DNA of 64,000 bases. Origin: Gaiellasilicea sp963802765 (GTDB taxonomy: Bacteria; Actinomycetota; Thermoleophilia; Gaiellales; Gaiellaceae). A program made the translations under genes and the position numbers. The stretch lies in the NCBI GenBank assembly GCA_963802765.1, contig CAWDJZ010000002.1, positions 1 through 64,000 on the forward strand. Reading direction: 5' to 3'. The notes beneath the pieces are model-generated. The model had not been told where the DNA came from. It did not search any database and saw only the letters and a program-made list of their open reading frames with translations. This document shows, piece by piece, positions 10,073 to 18,511 of the stretch (its first letter is position 1; every line of letters starts with the position of its first letter).

Positions 10073-10940
10073 GCTGGAGGCGGTGCCGAACTTCTCCGAG
10101 GGCCGCGACGAGACCGTGCTGGACGAGTTGCGGGCGGCGCTGTCGAAGCCCGCGCGGCTGCTCGACGTGCACGTCGACGCGGACCACCACCGCTCGGTGT
10201 TCACGCTCGTCGGCTCAGGCGAGACGCTCATCGAGAGCCTCCTCGCGGGGATCGGGCGCGCGCGAGAGCGGATCGACCTGCGCCGGCACGAAGGCGCACA
10301 TCCGCGCATCGGCGCCGCCGACGTCGTCCCGGTCGTGCCGATCAAGCCGGCCGACATGGAGCTCGCGACCGAGACGGCGCTCGCGCTCGCGCGCCGGATC
10401 GGCGAGGAGCTCGAGCTGCCGGTGTTCCTCTACGGCGAGCTCGCACCGGGCCGGGGGCCCGCCTTCTTCCGCACGGGCGGCCCGGAGGAGCTGCAGCGGC
10501 GGCTCGACTCCGGCGAGCTCGCGCCCGACTTCGGCCCGGCCCGTCTCGACGAGCGTGCGGGTGGTGTCATCGTCGGCGCGCGGCGGCCGCTGATCGCGTT
10601 CAACGTCAACCTTCGCGGCCCGCTCGAGACGGCGCGTGCGGTCGCAGCCGTCGTCCGGGAGCGCGGCGGCGGCTTCCCGGGCGTGCGCGCCCTCGGGCTC
10701 GACCTTCCGCGCGCGGGCGTCGTCCAGGTCTCGATGAACGTCGAGGACTGGGAGGCCGCGGCGCTGCACGACATCGTCGCGCGGATCGAGGAAGAAGCCG
10801 CCGCGCGCGGGGCGGAGGTCCTCGGCTCCGAGCTCGTCGGGCTGATGCCCGCCGGCGCGGCCGCGGCCGCCGCCGGAGCCATGCTCCGGATCGACGGATT
10901 CGACCAGTCGCACGTGCTCGAGCTGAGACTCGTGCCCTGA
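10071..10940 (+). CDS. ftcD: Glutamate formimidoyltransferase
   Basis: Transfers the formimino group from N-formimino-L-glutamate to tetrahydrofolate, the last step of histidine degradation. The protein (289 residues) starts MLEAVPNFSEGRD, the hallmark N-terminus, and has VHVDADHHRSVFTLVG and HEGAHPRIGAADVVPVVPIK, the folate/substrate-site segments. It matches the N- and C-subdomains of the transferase only; the cyclodeaminase domain found in the bifunctional vertebrate enzyme is absent, as is usual in bacteria. It sits just upstream of hutH-hutU-hutI, separated by a BON-domain gene, and would finish that pathway without hutG. Confidence 0.92.
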   Translation: MLEAVPNFSEGRDETVLDELRAALSKPARLLDVHVDADHHRSVFTLVGSGETLIESLLAGIGRARERIDLRRHEGAHPRIGAADVVPVVPIKPADMELATETALALARRIGEELELPVFLYGELAPGRGPAFFRTGGPEELQRRLDSGELAPDFGPARLDERAGGVIVGARRPLIAFNVNLRGPLETARAVAAVVRERGGGFPGVRALGLDLPRAGVVQVSMNVEDWEAAALHDIVARIEEEAAARGAEVLGSELVGLMPAGAAAAAAGAMLRIDGFDQSHVLELRLVP

Positions 10941-10998
10941 CGGTTTGGCTCCGCCGAGACGTGGTACCTGAAGGCGTCAACGACAGAGAGGGAGTCAA

Positions 10999-11355
10999 AT
11001 GCGCAAGCTGCTACCGACGGCGCTCATTGCGGCCGCCGCGGCGTGGATCTTCACCGGTAGGCGTCGTCAGGTCGTGCTCGGGCGGGCTCGCGGCCTGCTC
11101 TCGAGCCTGCAGCCGAAGGACTACGACGACGCGACCCTGAAGGCGAAGGTCGAGTCCGAGCTGTTCCGCGGCGAGCACGAGGTCAAGGGAGCGGTCGACG
11201 TGAACGCCCAGGAGGGTGTGGTCCAGCTGCGCGGCGAGCTGCCGTCGCAGGGCCTGATCGACACGCTCGTCGAGCGGGCGCACAAGATCCACGGCGTCCG
11301 TGACGTCGAGAACCTGCTGCACACGACGGGCACGGAGGCGCCGATGCACCACTAG
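10999..11355 (+). CDS. BON-domain protein with N-terminal membrane segment
   Basis: 118 residues. A hydrophobic stretch, LLPTALIAAAAAWIF, follows the start, so the protein is exported or membrane-anchored. Residues ~40-110 (DATLKAKVESELFRG, VDVNAQEGVVQLRGELPS, VRDVENLLHT) match the BON fold, which is thought to bind phospholipid or other membrane components (OsmY-like proteins). A GAGAGGGAG ribosome site precedes the ATG. It interrupts the histidine-degradation genes (ftcD upstream, hutH 19 bases downstream) without an evident metabolic role there. Function unknown beyond the fold. Confidence 0.8.
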   Translation: MRKLLPTALIAAAAAWIFTGRRRQVVLGRARGLLSSLQPKDYDDATLKAKVESELFRGEHEVKGAVDVNAQEGVVQLRGELPSQGLIDTLVERAHKIHGVRDVENLLHTTGTEAPMHH

Positions 11356-11374
11356 CGCGCCGTAGACTGAGCCG

Positions 11375-12901
11375 GTGATCGCCAGTCACGCGCTGACCGG
11401 GAACGACCTCCGGATCGAGGACGTGTGGGAGGTCGCCGTGCATCGCGCTCCGGTTGCGCTCGCCGACGAGGCTCGGGGACACATGGAGGCGGCGCGGGCG
11501 CTCGTCGAGCAGGCGGCAGAGCACACGTACGGCGTCAACACGGGCTTCGGCCGCTTCGTCTCCGAGTCGATCCCGGACGATCAGGTCGAGGAGCTGCAGC
11601 TGCGGCTGCTCCGCAGCCACGCGTGCGGGGTCGGCGAGCCGTACCCGAACGAGGTCGTGCGAGCGGCGATGCTCCTGCGCGCGAACGCGCTCGCGAAGGG
11701 GTACTCCGGCGCACGGATCGAGACCGTCGAGCTCCTGATCGAATGCCTGAACCGCGGTGTCCTGCCGCGCGTGCCGGCGCGCGGTTCCGTCGGCGCGAGC
11801 GGCGATCTTGCTCCGCTCGCCCACCTCGCGCTGCCGTTGGTCGGCGAGGGCGAGGCGTGGTTCGAGGGGACGCTGCAGCCCGGCGCCGATGCGCTCGCCG
11901 CGGCCGGCCTCGAGCCGGTCCGCCTGGCCGCGAAGGAGGGGCTCTCGCTGATCAACGGCACCCAGTTCATGTCCGCGATGGCAACGCTTGCCCTCGTACG
12001 AGCCCGGCGGCTCGCGCAGGCGGCCGATCTCGCCTGCGCGCTGTCGCTCGAGTCGCTGCAGGGCTCGCGCACGAGCTTTCATCCCGCGATCCACGAGGCC
12101 CGACCGCTTCGCGGCCAGCGTGACTCGGCGGCAAACGTCCATCGCCTGCTGGATGGCTCCGCGATCATCGAGTCGCACCGCTGGTGCGACAAAGTGCAGG
12201 ACGCCTACTCGTTGCGCTGCGCGCCTCAGGTGCACGGCGCCTGCCGCGACCTCCTCGACCACGTCGAGGCGACGGTGGCGATCGAGCTCAACGCGGCCAC
12301 GGACAACCCCCTCGTTCTGGTCGACGAAGGTCTGGTCGTCTCGAACGGGAACTTCCACGGCCAGCCGCTCGCCTTCGGCCTCGACGCGCTTGCGATGGCG
12401 GTCGCCGAGCTCGCGAACATCTCCGAGCGGCGCGTCGAGCGGCTCGTGAACCCGTCGCTCTCCGACGGGCTGCCGCCGTTCCTCACCGTCGAGGGCGGCC
12501 TCAACTCCGGCTTCATGATCCTCCAGTACGTGGCTGCCTCGCTCGTCTCCGAGAACAAGTCGCTGTGCCACCCGGCGAGCGTCGACTCGATCCCGACGAG
12601 CGCGGGGCAGGAGGACCACGTGTCGATGGGCAACGCCGCGGGGCTGAAGGCGCTCCAGGTGGTCGCAAACGCCGAGCGCGCGCTCGCGATCGAGCTGCTC
12701 GCCGGGACGCAGGCGATCGAGTTCCTCGCGCCGCTCGAGCCCGGCCCGGGTGTGCGGGCGACCCACGACGCCGTGCGCGAGCTCTCGGAGCGGGTTCGGG
12801 ACGACCGCTCGCTGTCCGACGACATCGAACGCGTCGCCGCGGCGGTTCGGGCCGGATCGGTCGTCGCCGCGGCGGAAGCGGCTGTGGGGGAGCTTCGGTG
12901 A
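11375..12901 (+). CDS. hutH: Histidine ammonia-lyase
   Basis: Deaminates L-histidine to urocanate, first step of histidine use. Length 508 residues is normal. The Ala-Ser-Gly triad that cyclises to the MIO electrophile is in GSVGASGDLAPLAHLAL; YGVNTGFGRF and SLINGTQFM are further family signatures, and the QEDHVSMG segment is near the C-terminus. GTG start (MIASHALTGNDLRIED). Its TGA (12,899-12,901) overlaps the GTG of hutU, so the two are translationally coupled. No HutC-type regulator or operator is visible in the window. Confidence 0.95.
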   Translation: MIASHALTGNDLRIEDVWEVAVHRAPVALADEARGHMEAARALVEQAAEHTYGVNTGFGRFVSESIPDDQVEELQLRLLRSHACGVGEPYPNEVVRAAMLLRANALAKGYSGARIETVELLIECLNRGVLPRVPARGSVGASGDLAPLAHLALPLVGEGEAWFEGTLQPGADALAAAGLEPVRLAAKEGLSLINGTQFMSAMATLALVRARRLAQAADLACALSLESLQGSRTSFHPAIHEARPLRGQRDSAANVHRLLDGSAIIESHRWCDKVQDAYSLRCAPQVHGACRDLLDHVEATVAIELNAATDNPLVLVDEGLVVSNGNFHGQPLAFGLDALAMAVAELANISERRVERLVNPSLSDGLPPFLTVEGGLNSGFMILQYVAASLVSENKSLCHPASVDSIPTSAGQEDHVSMGNAAGLKALQVVANAERALAIELLAGTQAIEFLAPLEPGPGVRATHDAVRELSERVRDDRSLSDDIERVAAAVRAGSVVAAAEAAVGELR

Positions 12902-14607
12902 GCGTCTCGTCGCTCGACGCGGCGGTCGAGGCTCTCGCCGGCGACCTCTCCCGGATTCGCGCTCCTCGGGGCGCGCAGCTGAACGCGCGCTCTTGGCAGA
13001 CCGAGGCGCCGCTGCGGATGCTGCTGAACAACCTCGACCCCGAGGTCGCGGAGCATCCGGAGCAGCTCGTCGTCTACGGCGGCTCCGGGCGAGCGGCGCG
13101 ATCGCACGAGGCGTTGAAGGCGATCGTGCGGACGCTCCTGCGCCTGCGCGACGACGAGACGCTGCTCGTCCAGAGCGGCAAGCCGGTCGGCGTCTTCCGG
13201 ACACACGAGGCGGCGCCGCGCGTGCTGATCGCGAACTCGCTGCTCGTGCCGCGGTGGGCGACCTGGGACGAGTTCCGGCGGCTCGAGGCCGAAGGCCTGA
13301 CGATGTTCGGCCAGATGACCGCCGGGAGCTGGATCTACATCGGCACCCAGGGCATCCTGCAGGGCACCTATCAGACGTTCGCGGCGGCGGGCGAGACGCA
13401 CTTCGGCTCAGCCGACCTGCGCGGGCGGACGATCCTGACCGCCGGGCTCGGCGGCATGGGGGGTGCGCAACCGCTCGCGGCGACCATGGCCGGCGCCGCG
13501 ATCCTGTGCATCGAGGTCGACCCGTCCCGGATCGAGCGCAGGCTCCAGACGCGCTATCTCGACGAGGTCGCGGACTCGCTCGAGGACGGTGTCGCGCGGG
13601 TGCGCGCGGCCGCCGCCGAGGGGCGTGCGCTCTCGGTGGCGGTCGAGGGGAACGCGGCCGAATTCGTGCCGGAATTGGCACGAAACAGTGAATTTTTCGA
13701 CCTCGTCACGGACCAGACCGCCGCCCACGACCCGCTCACGGGCTACGTGCCGGCCGGGCTCACGGTCGCGGAAGCGGCGTCGTTACGCGGTTCCGACCCC
13801 GACGAGTACCTCCGGCGCGCCCGTGAGTCGATCGCGCGCCACGTCGAGGGGATGCTCGCGTACGTCCGCGCCGGCAGCTATGTCTTCGACTACGGCAACA
13901 ACCTACGCGGGGAGGCCTATGACGAGGGAGTAGAGGACGCCTTCTCATACCCGGGCTTCGTCCCGGCCTATATCCGGCCGTTCTTCTGTCGCGGCGTCGG
14001 GCCCTTCCGCTGGGCGGCCCTCTCCGGTGAGCCGGCCGACATCGCGGCGATCGACGACGAGCTGCGGCGGCTGTTCCCGGACGACGCGCTGCTCCTCCGC
14101 TGGCTGGAGCTTGCTCCCACGCGCGTCGCCTTCCAGGGGCTGCCGGCCCGCATCTGCTGGCTCGGCTACGGCGACCGTGCCCGGGCAGGGCTCGCGATCA
14201 ACGAGCTCGTCCGCTCCGGCGCCGTGTCGGCACCCGTCGTGATCGGGCGCGATCACCTCGATGCCGGCTCGGTGGCGTCGCCCTACCGCGAGACCGAGGC
14301 GATGCGCGACGGCTCCGACGCGATCGCCGACTGGCCGATCCTGAACGCGCTCCTGAACACGGCGGCAGGGGCGACCTGGGTCAGCGTCCATCACGGCGGC
14401 GGCGTCGGGATCGGGAACTCGATCCACGCCGGCATGGTCGTCCTCGCCGACGGCAGCGCGGACGCGGCGGAGCGGCTCGAGCGCGTGCTCGCGACGGATC
14501 CCGGCACTGGCGTGATGCGGCACGCCGACGCAGGCTACGACGAGGCGCTCGACGCGGCGCGCGAGCACGGGCTCGACCTGCCCGGCCTCGAGCAGTCCGG
14601 CGCCTGA
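12898..14607 (+). CDS. hutU: Urocanate hydratase
   Basis: Converts urocanate to imidazolonepropionate using tightly bound NAD+ as electrophile. 569 residues, near the usual ~550. The NAD-binding segment is GLGGMGGAQPLAATMAG, and the active-site cysteine region is FFCRGVGPFRWAALSGEP. I start it at the GTG overlapping the hutH stop (VSVSSLDAAVEALAG); longer open frame upstream is a shadow of hutH. The C-terminus is HHGGGVGIGNSIHAGMVV, typical of the family. Followed after three bases by hutI. Confidence 0.95.
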   Translation: MSVSSLDAAVEALAGDLSRIRAPRGAQLNARSWQTEAPLRMLLNNLDPEVAEHPEQLVVYGGSGRAARSHEALKAIVRTLLRLRDDETLLVQSGKPVGVFRTHEAAPRVLIANSLLVPRWATWDEFRRLEAEGLTMFGQMTAGSWIYIGTQGILQGTYQTFAAAGETHFGSADLRGRTILTAGLGGMGGAQPLAATMAGAAILCIEVDPSRIERRLQTRYLDEVADSLEDGVARVRAAAAEGRALSVAVEGNAAEFVPELARNSEFFDLVTDQTAAHDPLTGYVPAGLTVAEAASLRGSDPDEYLRRARESIARHVEGMLAYVRAGSYVFDYGNNLRGEAYDEGVEDAFSYPGFVPAYIRPFFCRGVGPFRWAALSGEPADIAAIDDELRRLFPDDALLLRWLELAPTRVAFQGLPARICWLGYGDRARAGLAINELVRSGAVSAPVVIGRDHLDAGSVASPYRETEAMRDGSDAIADWPILNALLNTAAGATWVSVHHGGGVGIGNSIHAGMVVLADGSADAAERLERVLATDPGTGVMRHADAGYDEALDAAREHGLDLPGLEQSGA

Positions 14608-14610
14608 CGC

Positions 14611-15837
14611 GTGTCGCGGCTGCTGATCCGCGACCTCGCGCAGGTCGTCTCGCCGGCGGGGCGGGATGCGCCGCTCCGCGGGCCCGCGCTGCGTGAGCTC
14701 GACGTCGTCGAGCGGGGCTACGTGCTCTGCGAGGGCGGCGAGATCGCCGCGGTCGGCGCGATGTCGGAGCTGAAGCCACTCGACGGCGAGCTGGAGGAGC
14801 TCGACGGACGCGGGCTCTGTGCCGTGCCCGGCCTCGTCGACTGCCACACGCACCCCGCTTTCGGCGGCGACCGGGTCGACGAGTTCTCGCTCCGCGCCGG
14901 GGGCGCGAGCTACGAGGAGCTGCATGCGGCCGGGGGCGGCATCCTCTCGACGGTGCGCGCGACCCGCGCGGCCGGCGTGGACGGCCTCGCCGCCGCCGTC
15001 GAGCGGCACCGCGACTGGATGCTGCGCGCCGGGACGACGACCTTCGAGGGGAAGTCGGGCTATGGCCTCGATCGCGAGACCGAGCTGGCCTCGCTTCGGG
15101 CCGTCCGCGACGCAGGCGGGGTCCCGACGTGGCTCGGCGCGCACGCCACGCCGCCCGAGTTCGAGGACGCCGACGCGTATCTCGAGTACGCCCTGGCCGA
15201 CGTGCTGCCCGCGGCGGCGGAGCTCGCCGAGGCGGCCGACGTCTTCCTGGAGCGCGGCGCGTTCGACGCCGACCAGGCGCGGCGCTACCTCACGGCGTGC
15301 GCCGCCCACGGCCTGACGCTCCGTCTTCACGGAGACCAGTTCACAGAAGCCGGCGCGATCCCGCTGGCGCTCGAGCTGGGCGCGCGCTCGGTCGACCATC
15401 TCGAGGCGACCGGGCCTGACGGGATCGACGCGCTCGCCGCGAGCGACGTGACGGGCGTGCTTCTCCCGGCGAGTGCGCTGTTCCTCGGCCGGCCGATGCC
15501 ACCCGGGCGTGCTCTCGTCGACGCGGGCGCGGCGGTCGCGCTCGCGACCGACTTCAACCCGGGGAGCGCCTTCTGCGAGAGCCTCCCGCTCGTCTGCTCG
15601 CTGGCCGCGACGCAGCTGCACCTGAGCCCGGCCGAGGCGCTTTCGGCCTGCACGGTCAATGCCGCGCACGTGCTCGGTCGCGCCGAGCGGCTGGGGAGGA
15701 TCGCTCCCGGCTACGCGGCCGACCTGACCCTGCTCGACGCCGCCGACTGGCGCTACCTGGCCTACCACCTCGGGGGCGACCTCGTCGCTGCCGTGATCAA
15801 GGACGGAGCGGTCGCCTGGAAACGCCCGGCATACTGA
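14611..15837 (+). CDS. hutI: Imidazolonepropionase
   Basis: Amidohydrolase-superfamily enzyme that opens imidazolone-5-propionate to N-formimino-L-glutamate, the substrate of the nearby formiminotransferase. 408 residues. The metal-binding HxH is in VDCHTHPAFGGDR; later metal or substrate residues appear in LRLHGDQFTE, SVDHLEA and ATDFNPG. GTG start three bases after the hutU stop, so it belongs to the hutHU operon. With ftcD it gives a complete route from histidine to glutamate plus 5-formimino-tetrahydrofolate. Confidence 0.94.
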   Translation: MSRLLIRDLAQVVSPAGRDAPLRGPALRELDVVERGYVLCEGGEIAAVGAMSELKPLDGELEELDGRGLCAVPGLVDCHTHPAFGGDRVDEFSLRAGGASYEELHAAGGGILSTVRATRAAGVDGLAAAVERHRDWMLRAGTTTFEGKSGYGLDRETELASLRAVRDAGGVPTWLGAHATPPEFEDADAYLEYALADVLPAAAELAEAADVFLERGAFDADQARRYLTACAAHGLTLRLHGDQFTEAGAIPLALELGARSVDHLEATGPDGIDALAASDVTGVLLPASALFLGRPMPPGRALVDAGAAVALATDFNPGSAFCESLPLVCSLAATQLHLSPAEALSACTVNAAHVLGRAERLGRIAPGYAADLTLLDAADWRYLAYHLGGDLVAAVIKDGAVAWKRPAY

Positions 15838-15841
15838 GCGC

Positions 15842-16252
15842 GTGGCAACGAAGAAGCAGCAGCGGCGCCGACAGAAGCAGAAACGGCACGAGTACGAGGA
15901 GGTCTACGTCGACGACGAGGGCCGCGAGCTCGACCCGGACGAGGCCGAGCAGCTCGTCGGCGAGCAGCCCGCGCGGAAGGCGAAGGCGACGAAGTCAGAG
16001 CCTTCGCAGCGCGGCGGCCGGACGGTCGATCCTCCCTCTTGGCGGCGCACGCTCCGTCGCGGCGCCATCTTCTTCCCGCTGATGCTGCTGACCGTGATGC
16101 TGCTCGGCCGGGACCTGTCGCTCGCGGCGCAGGTCGGGCAGACGGCCGTGCTGATGGCCTTCTTCCTGCCGTTCAGCCACTTCATGGATTCGATGGTCTG
16201 GCGCTCCTACCAGCGCCGGCTTGCGAAGCAGGCGGACGCGAAGAGGCGCTAA
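15842..16252 (+). CDS. Small membrane protein with basic/acidic N-terminal tail, unknown
   Basis: 136 residues. The first ~20 are almost entirely Lys, Arg and Gln (MATKKQQRRRQKQKRHEYEE), followed by an acidic stretch (EVYVDDEGRELDPDEAEQ) and then two hydrophobic segments (GAIFFPLMLLTVMLLG and VGQTAVLMAFFLPFSHFM), ending in a basic tail. GTG start five bases after hutI, so probably co-transcribed. I do not recognise a named family. The charged cytoplasmic tail plus helical hairpin could bind nucleic acid or membrane surfaces, but nothing more can be said. Confidence 0.75.
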   Translation: MATKKQQRRRQKQKRHEYEEVYVDDEGRELDPDEAEQLVGEQPARKAKATKSEPSQRGGRTVDPPSWRRTLRRGAIFFPLMLLTVMLLGRDLSLAAQVGQTAVLMAFFLPFSHFMDSMVWRSYQRRLAKQADAKRR

Positions 16253-16599
16253 CCGGTCGGTTCAGGCCGGACGCTGCCGCGGTAGTGGCCGTCGCCCGGC
16301 CACGGCGCGAGCAGGAGCAGAACGCGCGCGCCTTGCTCGCTCCGGAGCGAATGCCGCTCGTCGGGGTCGAAGCGGAACAACATTCCCGGTGTCGCGTCGA
16401 CCGTCTCGCCGCCGGCCGCGATCTGCACGTTGCCCTCGAGCACGGTCACCCAGGCGTTCTCCTTCACCTGGTGGTCGCCCATCACCTGGCCCGGGTTGAG
16501 CACGATCAGAACGGCGCGAGCCTCGTTTCCCGAGTGGACGACGAGCGGATCTCTCGTGCCGGCCGGTGCAGCGACCTCCATCAGGTTCCAGGTCTGCAC
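16249..16599 (-). CDS. Cupin-domain protein
   Basis: 116 residues forming a single cupin barrel. Conserved positions include NPGQVMGDHQVKENAWVTVLEG (cupin motif 1 with partial metal ligands His and Glu) and PGMLFRFDPDERHSLRSEQGA (motif 2 with a His). Small cupins of this type bind a metal or a small ligand; the substrate is not apparent. The stop overlaps the 3' end of the preceding membrane-protein gene tail to tail, and its start is divergent from the metallo-hydrolase with only 26 bases between. Confidence 0.82.
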   Translation of the reverse strand: MQTWNLMEVAAPAGTRDPLVVHSGNEARAVLIVLNPGQVMGDHQVKENAWVTVLEGNVQIAAGGETVDATPGMLFRFDPDERHSLRSEQGARVLLLLAPWPGDGHYRGSVRPEPTG

Positions 16600-16625
16600 A
16601 GGGCCAAGGATAGACTCATCCGCCC

Positions 16626-17261
16626 ATGGCGCTCGCGGTTGACACCCTCTCGCTCGGGCAGATCGGAACGAACTGCTACCTCGTGCGTCTCGACAGGTCG
16701 TCGCGCGACGCCGTCGTGATCGATCCGGGCGCCGACGCTGCCGAGATCCGGCTCGCGCTGGCTCGCGCCGGGGCGAGCTGCGCCGCGATCCTGCTCACGC
16801 ACAGCCACTACGACCACTTCGGCGCGCTCGCCGAGCTCGCGGAGGGAACAGGTGCGCCCGTCTGGCTTCCGGAGCTCGAGCTCGACGTGTTTCGCCGGCC
16901 GGGCGACTTCTACCAGGGCCTCCCGATCGGGCCGTTCGAGGGCGAGGCGACGTTGCTCGCGGGCGGCGAGACGGTCGAGGCCGGCGAGATCTCTTTCCAG
17001 GTCCGTCACGTTCCCGGTCACTCGCCGGGCCACCTGTCCTACTACGCGGACGGCTGCCTCTTCTCGGGCGATGTGCTCTTCGCAGGCTCGGTCGGGCGCA
17101 CCGATCTCCCCTTCGGCGATTGGGACACGCTGCTCGAGTCGATTCGCGGGCTCGCCGACGCGTATCCACCAGAAGCAATGGTGTACTCGGGCCACGGCCC
17201 CGCCACCACGCTCGGCGCCGAGCTCGCTCGGAACCCGTTTCTCGCCGAGCTGCGCGCGTGA
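16626..17261 (+). CDS. Metallo-beta-lactamase-fold hydrolase, glyoxalase II-like
   Basis: 211 residues with the dinuclear zinc motif HSHYDHFGAL (HxHxDH), a further His in VRHVPGHSPGHLSYY, an Asp in GCLFSGDVLFAGSVGRTDL and a final His in VYSGHGPATT. This set matches the small MBL-fold proteins often next to hisS in bacteria, related to glyoxalase II; true substrate unknown. The final Ala-Arg and stop overlap the GTG of hisS by four bases. Starts 26 bases from the divergent cupin gene. Confidence 0.88.
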   Translation: MALAVDTLSLGQIGTNCYLVRLDRSSRDAVVIDPGADAAEIRLALARAGASCAAILLTHSHYDHFGALAELAEGTGAPVWLPELELDVFRRPGDFYQGLPIGPFEGEATLLAGGETVEAGEISFQVRHVPGHSPGHLSYYADGCLFSGDVLFAGSVGRTDLPFGDWDTLLESIRGLADAYPPEAMVYSGHGPATTLGAELARNPFLAELRA

Positions 17262-18511
17262 AGATCGAGCGGCCGAGGGGAACGCACGACATCATTCCGT
17301 CCGAGCAGCCGCTCTGGCGTCGGGTGACGGGAGAGATGGAGCGACTCTGCGCCCTGTACGGCTATCGCCCTATCCAGACGCCGGTGCTCGAGGACACGGA
17401 GCTCTTCGCGCGCACGTCGGGCGCCGGCTCGGACATCGTCCAGAAGGAGATGTACACGTTCACCGACCGCTCCGACCGCTCGCTGACCCTCCGGCCCGAG
17501 GCTACGGCCCCCATCTGCCGCGCGTATATCGAGCACGGCCTTCACCGTGAGCCGCAGCCGCAGAAGCTCTACACGATCGGCCCGATGTACCGCTACGGCG
17601 CCCCCGGGCGCGGCCGCTACCGCGAGCACTGGCAGCTCTCGGTCGAGGCGCTCGGCTCGGACGATCCCACGCTCGACGCCGAGATCATCCAGCTCTACGA
17701 CACACTGCTGCGCCGGCTCGGGATCACGAAGTACCGGCTCGAGCTGAACTCGATCGGCTGCCGCGAGTGTCGGCCACCCTACGTCGAGAAGCTCCGCGCC
17801 TGGCTCGCCGAGCACGACGCCGAGCTCGACGAGGCCACGCGCGAGAAGGCGCGGACGAGCCCGCTCCGGGCGCTCGACAACCTGGCCGCGAAGCCGCCTG
17901 CGGTGCGCGAGCTGCTCGAGCAGGCGCCGACGATCGGAGACTCCCTCTGCCAGGCCTGCGTCGACCACTTCGCGGCGGTCCGCGCCGACCTCGACGCGAC
18001 CGACGTCCGCTACGAACTCGTGCCGACGCTCGTCCGCGGGCTCGATTACTACTCGCGCACGACCTGGGAGTTCGTCGGGCCGATGGCGAACGAGAACTCG
18101 ACCATCTCGGGCGGCGGCCGCTACGACTACCTGATCGAAGAGATCGGCGGCCCGCCGACACCCGGAGTGGGGTTCGGCGCCGGGGTCGAGCGGCTCCTGC
18201 TCGCGCTCGAGGAGGAAGGCGAGGGTGCCGTCACCGCCGACCCACCGGCGGTCGACGTCTTCATCGCAGTCGAGCCCGACGGGCCGCGCGAGCTCGTGGC
18301 GCCGCTCCTCGCCAACCTCCGCGGGCGCGGCATCGCGGCAGACACCGACTACGCTGGGCGCTCGCTGAAGGGCCAGCTGACCCAGGCCGGCCGCTCGGGC
18401 GCAACTACGACGGTCGTGATCCGCACGGACGATGCGATCGTGCGCCGCGCAGGCGAGCAGGACGAACCGGTCGGGCACGCCGATCTTCCCGGCAGACTGT
18501 CACGCAGTTAG
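17258..18511 (+). CDS. hisS: Histidyl-tRNA synthetase
   Basis: Class II synthetase charging tRNA-His. 417 residues, the usual length. VKIERPRGTHDIIPSEQPLW is the expected N-terminus, so the GTG overlapping the upstream stop is the start. Motif 1-2 elements include LRPEATAPICRAYIEHGL and MYRYGAPGRGRYREHWQ; the histidine-specific signature is LVRGLDYYSRTTWEF, and VGFGAGVERLLLAL is motif 3. The C-terminal ~90 residues are an anticodon-binding domain. Immediately followed by aspS, the common hisS-aspS pair. Confidence 0.95.
   Translation: MKIERPRGTHDIIPSEQPLWRRVTGEMERLCALYGYRPIQTPVLEDTELFARTSGAGSDIVQKEMYTFTDRSDRSLTLRPEATAPICRAYIEHGLHREPQPQKLYTIGPMYRYGAPGRGRYREHWQLSVEALGSDDPTLDAEIIQLYDTLLRRLGITKYRLELNSIGCRECRPPYVEKLRAWLAEHDAELDEATREKARTSPLRALDNLAAKPPAVRELLEQAPTIGDSLCQACVDHFAAVRADLDATDVRYELVPTLVRGLDYYSRTTWEFVGPMANENSTISGGGRYDYLIEEIGGPPTPGVGFGAGVERLLLALEEEGEGAVTADPPAVDVFIAVEPDGPRELVAPLLANLRGRGIAADTDYAGRSLKGQLTQAGRSGATTTVVIRTDDAIVRRAGEQDEPVGHADLPGRLSRS

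Noticed and set aside
11183..13681. An 832-codon minus-strand open frame across hutH and hutU
   Set aside because: Arg/Ala/Pro-rich low-complexity translation typical of antisense frames in 70% GC DNA; hutH and hutU on the plus strand are unmistakable.
13945..15768. A 607-codon minus-strand open frame over hutU/hutI
   Set aside because: Same reason: no domain, shadow of clear plus-strand enzymes.
16039..16719. A plus-strand frame crossing the small membrane-protein and cupin genes
   Set aside because: It has no domain and contradicts the cupin on the minus strand, which has clear motifs.
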